The notes beneath the pieces are model-generated. The model was not told the DNA's origin and did not search any database. It worked only from the letters and a program-made list of their open reading frames with translations. From Vreelandella stevensii S18214 (GTDB lineage: Bacteria > Pseudomonadota > Gammaproteobacteria > Pseudomonadales > Halomonadaceae), in assembly GCF_000275725.1 (NCBI RefSeq), contig NZ_AJTS01000042.1:1-32000 (forward strand): a DNA stretch of 32,000 bases. The letters are read 5' to 3'. The translations under genes were made by a program, and so were the position numbers. The number at the start of each line of letters is the position of its first letter. Position 1 is the stretch's first letter. This document shows, one piece after another, positions 8,979-15,029 of this stretch.

Positions 8979-10279
8979 TGACCACCCCCCGCTGGCCACG
9001 GCTGGCCTATTCGGCAGCGTTGTATGGGCTGGCGCCCTTGATTGGCTGGCGCATCTGGCGTGAGCAAGTCCCCACGTACTCACGACTCCAGCGGCTGGGA
9101 CTGCGCCTTGAACCACTCCCGCCCGCGCCGCGACTTTGGCTGCACTGTGCTTCCGTGGGGGAAGTGCGCGCCGCACGCCCGCTGATCGAAGGGCTGCTGG
9201 CGCGCTTTCCTCGCCACAGCCTGCTGCTGACCACCATGACGGCTACCGGCGCCAGACAGGCACAGGCGTTGATAGCAGAACAGGAGACTGCCGACCAGAC
9301 GCGTCTTGCCCACCGTTTTTTGCCGTTGGATTTTCCCGGCGCGGCCAGGCGTTTTGTGGCTCGCGTACAGCCGGACCTTGCCATCCTGTTTGAAACCGAG
9401 CTGTGGCCGAACCTGCTTCACGCCTGCCATCGGCAGGCGGTGCCCGTTGCCGTAGTGAACGGCCGACTATCGCCCCGCGCGTTTGGCCGCTACCAGCGTT
9501 TGCGCCCGCTGATGCAGGGGGCCTTGGCCAACGTGACGTGGCTGGCCGCCAAGTCGCCAGAGGACGCCGAGCGTTTTCACGCGCTGGGCTGTGCGGCTGA
9601 ATCGACCACCGTGGTGGGGTCGCTGAAGTTCGAACAAGCCTTTCCTGAAAGGCTATTGGAAGAGAGTGAGTGCTTACTTAGTGAGTGGGGCCAGCGTCCC
9701 GTGTGGGTCGCTGGCTCTACCCGAGACGGGGAAGAGGCGCTGCTGCTGGCTGCCCATCGCCAATTGCTCACGCGTTTCCCCACGGCGCTGTTAGTGCTGG
9801 TGCCCAGGCATCCACAGCGCTTTGATGAAGTGGCGGCCCAGTGTGAGCGTGAAGGGTTCAAGGTCAGTCGTCGAAGCCAGCAACAGCCCGTCACGCCCGC
9901 CACCCAGGTCTACCTGGGGGATACGCTGGGCGAGCTGGCGACGCTGTACGCTGCGGGCAGCGTCGCCTATGTGGGGGGGAGCCTGGTGCCACTGGGCGGG
10001 CACAACGTGTTGGAGCCTGCTGCGCTGGGTAAGCCCGTGCTGTGCGGTCCGTCGCTGGAGAACTTCAGCGATGTCGCCGAGCCGCTCTTGGCGGCCAATG
10101 CACTGACGGTGGTTGACACGCCAGATGCGCTGGCAAGCGTTCTGGTAGAACACATCACCAACCCTGAGTGTGCCAGGCAGCGCGGGCTGGCTGGGCAAGC
10201 GGCAATCACAGCCCAGCGCGGGGCGCTTTGGCGCACGCTGGATGGGCTTGGCCGGTGCCTGGCCTTGGCCGGGGATTAG
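8978..10279 (+). CDS. waaA: 3-deoxy-D-manno-octulosonic acid transferase
   Basis: Transfers Kdo from CMP-Kdo to lipid IVA at the inner membrane (GT30; also named KdtA). From the ATG at 8978 it is 433 residues. A short N-terminal hydrophobic anchor precedes the first GT-B half. Motifs: LHCASVGEVRAARPLIEGL (catalytic Glu in GEV, ~60), FETELWPNLL (~135), VAGSTRDGEEALLLAAH (~245) and YVGGSLVPLGGHNVLEPAALGKPV (~330). The ATG overlaps the hldE TGA by one base, and a TTG immediately before it is a less likely start. With KdkA next door, this enzyme may add a single Kdo, as in Haemophilus; that is inference from context and not visible in the protein itself. Confidence 0.96.
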   Translation: MTTPRWPRLAYSAALYGLAPLIGWRIWREQVPTYSRLQRLGLRLEPLPPAPRLWLHCASVGEVRAARPLIEGLLARFPRHSLLLTTMTATGARQAQALIAEQETADQTRLAHRFLPLDFPGAARRFVARVQPDLAILFETELWPNLLHACHRQAVPVAVVNGRLSPRAFGRYQRLRPLMQGALANVTWLAAKSPEDAERFHALGCAAESTTVVGSLKFEQAFPERLLEESECLLSEWGQRPVWVAGSTRDGEEALLLAAHRQLLTRFPTALLVLVPRHPQRFDEVAAQCEREGFKVSRRSQQQPVTPATQVYLGDTLGELATLYAAGSVAYVGGSLVPLGGHNVLEPAALGKPVLCGPSLENFSDVAEPLLAANALTVVDTPDALASVLVEHITNPECARQRGLAGQAAITAQRGALWRTLDGLGRCLALAGD

Positions 10280-10284
10280 TCCTG

Positions 10285-10303
10285 GCCAAAGCCAGGCTTT
10301 GGC
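10285..10303. terminator. Possible bidirectional terminator between waaA and rpiA
   Basis: A perfect 9-bp inverted repeat, GCCAAAGCC-A-GGCTTTGGC, lies in the 30-bp gap between the convergent stops of waaA and rpiA. Neither side has a clear T run, so it is a weak terminator candidate, chosen mainly on position. Confidence 0.4.
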
Positions 10304-10309
10304 GAGAGC

Positions 10310-10984
10310 TCAGCGTAAGGCCGTGCGCTCTACGCCATCCGCTTTACCCAGCAGCAAGACATCGGCACCGCGTGCAGCAAACAGGCCGTTGGTCACCACG
10401 CCGACGATGCCATTGATCCGTGCTTCCATGGCTACCGGGTCGTCGATCATGAAGTTGAAGCAGTCGATGATCTGGTTGCCGTTGTCGGTGATGACGCCCT
10501 GACGGTAAACGGGGTCGGCACCGAGTTTGACCAGCTCGCGGGCCACATAAGAGCGCGCCATGGGAATCACTTCTACCGGCAGGGGAAAGTTGCCGAGCTG
10601 GGCGACGTATTTCGAGCCATCGGCAATACAGATGAAGCGCTCGGCGCAGGCGGCGACGATCTTTTCACGCGTCAGTGCGGCACCCCCGCCTTTGATCATA
10701 TGCAAGTGAGCATTCACTTCGTCGGCACCATCGATGTAAAAGGGGACGTTGCCAACGTGATTGAGTTCGAAGACCTCGATACCCTGGGCTTTCAAGCGCT
10801 CTGCACTGGCCTCAGAGCTGGCCACGGCCCCTTTGAAGCGGTCGCGTAACGCGCCCAAACGATCAATGAACAGGTTGGCGGTGGAGCCGGTGCCAATGCC
10901 CAGCACGGTGCTTTTTTCGAGATATGGCTCGATTTCATCGAGCGCGGCATCGGCGACAGCGGCTTTTAGTTCGTCTTGTGTCAT
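10310..10984 (-). CDS. rpiA: Ribose-5-phosphate isomerase A
   Basis: Interconverts ribose-5-phosphate and ribulose-5-phosphate in the non-oxidative pentose phosphate pathway (cytosol). From the ATG at 10984 ([10 protein letters not shown], the same opening as E. coli RpiA) it is 224 residues; E. coli RpiA is 219. Motifs: [13 protein letters not shown] (phosphate loop, ~29-41), [17 protein letters not shown] (Asp pair, active site) and [16 protein letters not shown] with the catalytic Glu/Lys. The upstream TTG that would add MDSI is not needed. It is convergent with waaA and divergent from ilvA. In E. coli rpiA is also close to the 6S RNA-fau block, so the neighbourhood is conserved. Confidence 0.97.
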   Translation of the reverse strand: MTQDELKAAVADAALDEIEPYLEKSTVLGIGTGSTANLFIDRLGALRDRFKGAVASSEASAERLKAQGIEVFELNHVGNVPFYIDGADEVNAHLHMIKGGGAALTREKIVAACAERFICIADGSKYVAQLGNFPLPVEVIPMARSYVARELVKLGADPVYRQGVITDNGNQIIDCFNFMIDDPVAMEARINGIVGVVTNGLFAARGADVLLLGKADGVERTALR

Positions 10985-11017
10985 GATGGAGTCCAATCAG
11001 GGTGGGCAGTCGTGCTT

Positions 11018-11046
11018 AGTATAACGGCCTGAACGCCCGTTGCCGA
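11018..11046 (-). promoter_or_regulatory. Candidate sigma70 promoter of rpiA
   Basis: On the minus strand a TATACT -10 box (11023-11018) is preceded by 17 bp and TCGGCA (4 of 6 matches to -35). The expected transcript start near 11011 leaves ~27 nt before the rpiA ATG. Two small inverted repeats, GTTGCC-GAT-GGCAAC at 11039-11053 and GCCGC/GCGGC just downstream, sit between this promoter and ilvA. I see no clear ilvA promoter in the rest of the 157-bp spacer. Confidence 0.5.
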
Positions 11047-11141
11047 TGGCAACGCCGCTAGACGATGGCGGCTGTCATCTGCTACCAATAGAGGTTTTGT
11101 TCGCACCCGCTAGGGTCACGCCATTTTTCCGGGATATCAGC

Positions 11142-12656
11142 ATGCTTGAAGCAACCGTCAAAAAGATTCTCCAGGCCCGTGTCTACGAAGCAGCCTGCGA
11201 GACGCCTATTTCCCCCGCTCCCTTTTTGTCGCGTCGTTTCAACAACCAGATTTTGATCAAGCGCGAAGACTTGCAGCCGGTGTTTTCGTTCAAGATCCGT
11301 GGGGCCTACAACAAGATGGCCCAGCTCACGGAAGAACAGAAAGCCAAAGGGGTGATTGCTGCCTCGGCGGGCAACCATGCACAGGGCTTGGCCATGGCGG
11401 CCAAATTGATGGGCGTGAAGGCCGTCATCGTGATGCCTCGCATCACACCGGATATCAAAGTGCAGGCGGTACGTGCGCGGGGGGCAAAAGTGGTGCTGAA
11501 GGGCGACGCCTTTGCCGCCGCCGCCGAGCATGCGCAGGAGCTGATCAAGGAGCATGGCTACACCTATATTCCGCCGTTTGACGATATCGACGTCGTGGCG
11601 GGCCAGGGCACCATCGGGGTCGAGATTCTGCGTCAGCACAGCGGGCGGCTGGATGCGATCTTTATCCCTGTAGGCGGTGGTGGGCTGATTGCCGGGGTGG
11701 CGGCCTACGTGAAATACCTGCGTCCTGATATCAAGATCATTGGCGTCGAGGCCGAGGATAGCGCTTGCTTGAAAGCGGCTCTGGAGGCCGGGGAGCGCGT
11801 TGTGCTGGATCAGGTGGGCGTGTTTGCAGAAGGTGTGGCCGTGGCGCAAATTGGCGACGTGCCGTTCTCTCTGGTACGTGACCTGATCGACGATGTCATT
11901 ACCGTGAACACCGATGAGATGTGCGCGGCGGTCAAGGACATTTTTGAAGATACCCGTGCCGTGGCGGAAACGTCTGGAGCGCTGTCGTTGGCCGGCCTGA
12001 AGAAATACGTGCAGCAGACGGGCGCGGAGGGAGAAACCCTGTTGTGCATCAATTCGGGAGCCAACACCAACTTTGACCGCTTGCAGCATATTGCCGAACG
12101 GACGGAGCTGGGCGAGCAGCGCGAAGCCATCCTGGCCGTCACCATTGCTGAAAAGCCTGGCAGCTTCAAGAAGTTCTGTCGAACGCTGGGCAAACGAATG
12201 GTGACTGAATTCAGCTACCGTTATGCCGATGACAGCGAGGCCCATATCTTTGTTGGCGTGCAGGTAAAACCAGGTGGCGAAGACCGCCTGGCGGTGATCG
12301 AAAAGCTGCGCGAAGGCGGGTATCAGGTCGAAGACTTGACCGATAACGAACTGGCGAAGCTGCACATTCGCCATCTCAGCGGCGGTCGGCCCCGGGAGCA
12401 CTTCGAGGAGGAGCTTTACCGTTTCGAATTTCCGGAACGTCCTGGTGCCTTGATGAACTTCCTCACCCAGTTGCCCCATGACTGGAATATTTCACTGTTC
12501 CACTATCGTAACCACGGGGCTGCTTATGGTCGTGTGCTGGTGGGCATGCAGGTACCCAATGAGGATCGCACCCATGTGACCGAGTACCTGGACGCCATTG
12601 GTTACCGTTACTGGCAGGAGAGCGACAACCCGGCCTATCGGCTGTTCATGGCGTAA
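11142..12656 (+). CDS. ilvA: Threonine ammonia-lyase, biosynthetic
   Basis: PLP enzyme converting threonine to 2-oxobutanoate, the first step toward isoleucine. From the ATG at 11142 it is 504 residues (E. coli IlvA 514). The catalytic domain (1-~320) has PVFSFKIRGAYNKM, with the PLP lysine at ~51, SAGNHAQGLA and the phosphate-binding VGGGGLIAGVA. The C-terminal part (~325-504) holds two ACT-like regulatory domains, AILAVTIAEKPGSFKKFC and YRFEFPERPGALMNFL, where isoleucine and valine bind in the allosteric biosynthetic form. The catabolic TdcB lacks these. The 34 codons open upstream of this ATG are not family-like. Only a weak GGGATA ribosome site is seen. Confidence 0.97.
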   Translation: MLEATVKKILQARVYEAACETPISPAPFLSRRFNNQILIKREDLQPVFSFKIRGAYNKMAQLTEEQKAKGVIAASAGNHAQGLAMAAKLMGVKAVIVMPRITPDIKVQAVRARGAKVVLKGDAFAAAAEHAQELIKEHGYTYIPPFDDIDVVAGQGTIGVEILRQHSGRLDAIFIPVGGGGLIAGVAAYVKYLRPDIKIIGVEAEDSACLKAALEAGERVVLDQVGVFAEGVAVAQIGDVPFSLVRDLIDDVITVNTDEMCAAVKDIFEDTRAVAETSGALSLAGLKKYVQQTGAEGETLLCINSGANTNFDRLQHIAERTELGEQREAILAVTIAEKPGSFKKFCRTLGKRMVTEFSYRYADDSEAHIFVGVQVKPGGEDRLAVIEKLREGGYQVEDLTDNELAKLHIRHLSGGRPREHFEEELYRFEFPERPGALMNFLTQLPHDWNISLFHYRNHGAAYGRVLVGMQVPNEDRTHVTEYLDAIGYRYWQESDNPAYRLFMA

Positions 12657-12728
12657 TTGAATGTAAGTAATTGCTAACTTGGCAGCCACGCACTACTGAA
12701 CAGATTCAAAAAACTAAAACGCTTAATT

Positions 12729-12772
12729 AGGGGGGTGAAAATAGTGTTAATAGCGGTTGTCACTACCCCCCT
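12729..12772 (+). other. G6/C6 inverted repeat downstream of ilvA
   Basis: AGGGGGGT (12729-12736) can pair with ACCCCCCT (12765-12772), enclosing a 28-nt loop. It lies 73 bp after the ilvA stop and is followed only by TTATAG, so it is at best a weak ilvA terminator. The right arm lies inside the spacer of the candidate promoter at 12757-12786. Confidence 0.5.
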
Positions 12773-12786
12773 TATAGCCCTATAGT
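12757..12786 (+). promoter_or_regulatory. Sigma70-type promoter of the microprotein unit
   Basis: TTGTCA (12757-12762), an 18-bp spacer and TATAGT (12781-12786), so 5/6 and 5/6 matches to the consensus. The predicted transcript start near 12793 gives a ~92-nt leader before the 32-codon ORF and a ~276-nt transcript up to the terminator at 13068. Confidence 0.6.
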
Positions 12787-12814
12787 CATCGCCACAAATA
12801 ATGAGGTGTGTCAT

Positions 12815-12868
12815 CTTTCCAAAGGCAACTCCTTGGTGACGCACCCAGGGCTACCGGCACTTGGAAAG
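12815..12868 (+). promoter_or_regulatory. Structured 5' leader, possible cis-regulatory RNA
   Basis: The arms CTTTCCAA (12815-12822) and TTGGAAAG (12861-12868) form a perfect 8-bp stem. Inside it is a second hairpin, CCTTGGTG-ACG-CACCCAGG (12831-12849), with one mismatch. The words GGCAA, GACGCA and GCTACCGG recall pieces of the GEMM-I cyclic-di-GMP aptamer, but the pairing register and tetraloop of that class are not there, so I do not assign it. CTCC at 12829-12832 could alternatively pair with GGAG (12874-12877), the ribosome site of the downstream small ORF, which would allow on/off control of translation. The fold was worked out by eye. Confidence 0.45.
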
Positions 12869-12884
12869 ACGTTGGAGATTTGGC

Positions 12885-12983
12885 ATGCGGCGAAGAAAAC
12901 CTGATATGGTCATGGCGCTAACCGTGGTGTTTTTACTTGGGGTTTTGGCGACTGGCTATGCTCAGGCAATATCGGGAAGTTGA
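12885..12983 (+). CDS. 32-residue single-span membrane microprotein
   Basis: Short ORF with good translation signals: GGAGA at 12874-12878, 6 bp, then ATG. The product starts with a basic cluster, MRRRKPD, followed by one hydrophobic segment (about residues 8-28: MVMALTVVFLLGVLATGYAQA), and ends in ISGS. This predicts a bitopic inner-membrane peptide with a cytoplasmic N-terminus by the positive-inside rule. Alternatively it could be a short signal-like peptide, with an AQA cleavage-like site that would leave only a few residues. It sits in its own transcription unit, with a promoter at 12757-12786, a folded leader and a terminator at 13042-13068, which argues it is a real gene. I do not recognise a named family or function. 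Confidence 0.65.
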   Translation: MRRRKPDMVMALTVVFLLGVLATGYAQAISGS

Positions 12984-13041
12984 TCAATGGTAGCAGGGTA
13001 GAGCGGTATCGACGTCGCGAGCCTGCAAAAGGTCAAACAAG

Positions 13042-13068
13042 AGGGCTGATCATGGATCAGCCCTTTTT
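13042..13068 (+). terminator. Strong intrinsic terminator of the microprotein unit
   Basis: Perfect 10-bp stem AGGGCTGATC-ATG-GATCAGCCCT followed by a T run (13064-13068). It ends the plus-strand microprotein transcript. The stem overlaps the last codons and stop of the convergent fau gene (stop at 13050), so it also lies in that gene's coding end. In the minus direction there is only TCTTGTTT after the stem, a weaker terminator. Confidence 0.85.
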
Positions 13069-13676
13069 ATGGGGCGTGCCGTGGCTTGATCGGTGACCAC
13101 GGCCTTGAGCGGAATATCCCAGGGCTCCAACGGCAGCTGGTCGACCTGTTGGCAAGCGTGCGCCACCCCAATCAAGGCGGGAGCCGGGCCAGGTCTGCGC
13201 ATGAAGGCCAGACTGCGGTCGTAAAACCCTCCCCCCATGCCCATGCGGTTGGCCTGCTGGTCGAACCCGACCAGCGGTACGATCAGCGTATCCAGTGCCC
13301 AGGCGGGTAGCCGATGGCCACGGTGGGCTGCAAACCTTGGGCAGGGTTCGGCAATGCCGAAACGATTCTTGACCATGGGGGTATGCTGGTCGTAACGCAC
13401 GAACCATAGGCTATTGGCGCTGAAAGGGCGTAGCACAGGAAGGTAAATCGTGGTGCGTCGCTGGCGAAGCCATGCGATCAGGGGTGTCGGGTCGATTTCG
13501 CCATTGACCGGCAGGTAGAGACTGATGCGTTTGGCGCGTCTGATTTCGGGCTGATGCCTCAGGCGCTGGCAGAGTGAGTGGGCCGCCTGCTGTTGCTGTT
13601 TGGCGGTCAGCGCCTTGCGTCTGCGCTTGAGTTCACGGCGCAGGGCCTGCTTTTCATCGGGCGTCGTATGCGTCAT
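13050..13676 (-). CDS. fau: 5-formyltetrahydrofolate cyclo-ligase
   Basis: ATP-dependent conversion of 5-formyltetrahydrofolate to 5,10-methenyltetrahydrofolate (folate one-carbon pool, cytosol); also called ygfA. 208 residues, the usual size (~180-210). Motifs: the basic start KQALRRELKRRRKAL, ISLYLPVNGEID (45-60, substrate region) and the family signature VPLVGFDQQANRMGMGGGFYDRSLA (~130-155), with the glycine-rich ATP-binding loop. The ATG at 13676 lies 20 bp after the 3' end of 6S RNA, the conserved ssrS-fau order of gammaproteobacteria, where fau is often read through from the 6S promoter. It has only a weak ribosome site (GATAGAG). Its 3' end overlaps the terminator of the convergent microprotein unit. 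Confidence 0.95.
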   Translation of the reverse strand: MTHTTPDEKQALRRELKRRRKALTAKQQQQAAHSLCQRLRHQPEIRRAKRISLYLPVNGEIDPTPLIAWLRQRRTTIYLPVLRPFSANSLWFVRYDQHTPMVKNRFGIAEPCPRFAAHRGHRLPAWALDTLIVPLVGFDQQANRMGMGGGFYDRSLAFMRRPGPAPALIGVAHACQQVDQLPLEPWDIPLKAVVTDQATARPIKRADP

Positions 13677-13696
13677 CTCTATCAGGCCATGTTGAA

Positions 13697-13879
13697 GTGT
13701 TCCCCAGAATACCGCTGTCGTTCTGGCCCTGAACCTATTGGTTCAGGTGGGTGGCCGCAGCCAGACCGTCAGGCTTTCCGACGCACGGACATGCACACGG
13801 GTCTGGCTAGCATTTGGCCCCCTGGTACTGCGTATAGGCTCGAGGGACTATAACGACTGGCGCGCATTCCAGAGAACAT
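13697..13879 (-). ncRNA. ssrS: 6S RNA
   Basis: Regulatory RNA that binds sigma70-RNA polymerase by imitating an open promoter. About 183 nt, as in E. coli (184). The ends pair: TGTTCTCTGGAATGC near the 5' end (13878 downward) matches GTATTCTGGGGAACA at the 3' end, with a few G-U pairs, forming the closing stem. The 3' half contains the hairpin CCTGAACC-AATA-GGTTCAGG (13747-13728), equivalent to the E. coli segment around CCTTGAACCAAGGGTTCAAGG. The position between zapA and fau, on their strand, is the conserved one. The end points are estimates from the closing stem and the promoter. Confidence 0.93.
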
Positions 13880-13883
13880 CCCT

Positions 13884-13912
13884 ATCCTAACAGAGGCGCT
13901 GCCAATGCCAAA
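13884..13912 (-). promoter_or_regulatory. Candidate promoter of 6S RNA
   Basis: On the minus strand TAGGAT (13889-13884) is a -10-like box placed 5-7 nt before the inferred 6S 5' end. TTTGGC (13912-13907) lies 17 bp further upstream as a modest -35. The short zapA-ssrS gap (58 bp) contains it entirely. Confidence 0.5.
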
Positions 13913-13937
13913 GCATCCATGCCCCGAACGGCTCTCT

Positions 13938-14246
13938 TTACGCGTCCGTTGGCTTGCGAGTACCTGCCAACGCTCGTTCGAGGCGCTCATTGAGGCGGCT
14001 CAGGTTAGCCTCACCCGCACGGTGCTCGTCCAGCGCTTCCAGCAATTCATGGGTAATGTTCAAGGCGGCCATGATGGCAATGCGCTCGTTGCCCAACACG
14101 CTGCTCTGGGCGTGAATACCGTGCATGGCTCTGTCCAGGTAGCGAGCTGCGCGCTCCAGCTGCACCTCCTGACCGTTATCGCAGGCAATGACATAGCTGC
14201 GCCCCAATAGGGTGATCTCTTTCGTTGGCCGCTTGGCGGTACTCAT
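13938..14246 (-). CDS. zapA: Cell division protein ZapA
   Basis: Small coiled-coil protein that bundles FtsZ filaments at midcell. 102 residues from the ATG at 14246 (E. coli ZapA 109). The N-terminal domain has KEITLLGRSYVIAC and the long C-terminal helix has ERAARYLDRAMHGI, GNERIAIMAALNITHELL and heptad-like LSRLNERLERAL, all typical. The start at 14246 (MSTAKR) is set by GGAG six bases upstream; the ATG one codon earlier is possible, while the open frame further upstream is not family-like. It is followed by ssrS and fau on the same strand and faces ygfB, the usual gammaproteobacterial order. The 168-bp spacer to ygfB holds both divergent promoters, which I could not pin down. Confidence 0.95.
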   Translation of the reverse strand: MSTAKRPTKEITLLGRSYVIACDNGQEVQLERAARYLDRAMHGIHAQSSVLGNERIAIMAALNITHELLEALDEHRAGEANLSRLNERLERALAGTRKPTDA

Positions 14247-14414
14247 CATTGACTCCAGCACGGGCCAGTCAGGGCCCCAATGCGTTAACATCACATAAAT
14301 AGGATGGATAGACGATATTCACTATAAGAGAGCCGCTCGTACGGGGTCAACGCACGTACCGGCCGCGCTCTGCGCAGAATCTTACTCTGACTTTTGCTAA
14401 AGCGAGCACAAAAC

Positions 14415-14993
14415 ATGTCATTGATTGACGAGCGCCAGGACTTTTCTGACGTGGCGGATGTATTTTTATTGCACGGGAGCATGCAGTCTCCCGCTTTTCT
14501 GGATGGGCGCCTATGTGGCCTGCTGGCGCTGCGTGATGTGAGTGCCGAAGGGTGGCTGGAAGAGGTTTGCCTGGGCCTCGGTGTCGAACAGCCTCGGGAC
14601 CAGGCAAGTGCAGAGCGACTGTTGGGCTGGCGACGTCAGACGCTGGAAGCCTTGAGTGCCAGCGACTTGAATTACGCGCCGCTGCTGCCGGATGAGCTGT
14701 TTTCGCTTGCCGAACAGGCCCAAGGGCTCAAGGAGTGGACGCTGGGCTTCATGGAAGTCGTCGAAGAGGTGGCCGATGACACGCTGCGAGAGCGCTGGTC
14801 GCAGACCCTGCGTGAGGCCATCGAAGACCTGGCGGGGCTGAGTCAGATCGAAACCGATATCGACGATAGCCCGGACAACGAGAACGATCTGTTTGCCCTG
14901 ACCGAGCACGCACGGATGGCGGCCATGCTGCTGTATACCGAGCAGCACCCGGGCCAGCCCCAGGTCGAGCAGGTCGACGCCCCCGTCCACTGA
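14415..14993 (+). CDS. ygfB: UPF0149 family protein YgfB
   Basis: All-helical UPF0149 protein of 192 residues. The E. coli member is structurally known but its role is loosely defined. In Pseudomonas aeruginosa YgfB has been reported to influence expression of the ampDh3 amidase; whether this applies here is unknown. Visible features: FLLHGSMQSPAFLDGRLCGLLA (~18-40, the family opening motif with His-Gly and Gly-x-Leu), EWTLGFMEVVEE (~110-121) and the acidic tail region DIDDSPDNENDLFALTEHAR. The ATG at 14415 is preferred over the TTG at 14394, though neither has a strong ribosome site. It heads the ygfB-pepP-ubiH-ubiI run, with pepP starting 36 bp downstream. Confidence 0.93.
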   Translation: MSLIDERQDFSDVADVFLLHGSMQSPAFLDGRLCGLLALRDVSAEGWLEEVCLGLGVEQPRDQASAERLLGWRRQTLEALSASDLNYAPLLPDELFSLAEQAQGLKEWTLGFMEVVEEVADDTLRERWSQTLREAIEDLAGLSQIETDIDDSPDNENDLFALTEHARMAAMLLYTEQHPGQPQVEQVDAPVH

Positions 14994-15029
14994 TATCTGA
15001 CTGTTCTTCAGGATATGCAAGGAGCCACT

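Noticed and set aside
7731-9176. 481-codon minus-strand open frame opposite hldE and waaA
   Set aside because: Composition typical of high-GC antisense shadows (rich in His, Gln, Arg, Ala), no family motif, and it lies across two certain genes.
11082-12479. 465-codon minus-strand open frame opposite ilvA
   Set aside because: Antisense shadow of a clear threonine ammonia-lyase; no recognisable domain.
12815-12868. GEMM-I cyclic-di-GMP riboswitch
   Set aside because: GGCAA and GACGCA words are present, but the P2 helix with GNRA loop and the P3 partner strand are absent; kept only as an unassigned structured leader.
12984-13041. tRNA-like segment after the microprotein ORF
   Set aside because: GTAGAGCGG resembles a D-arm but there is no acceptor stem or T-arm.
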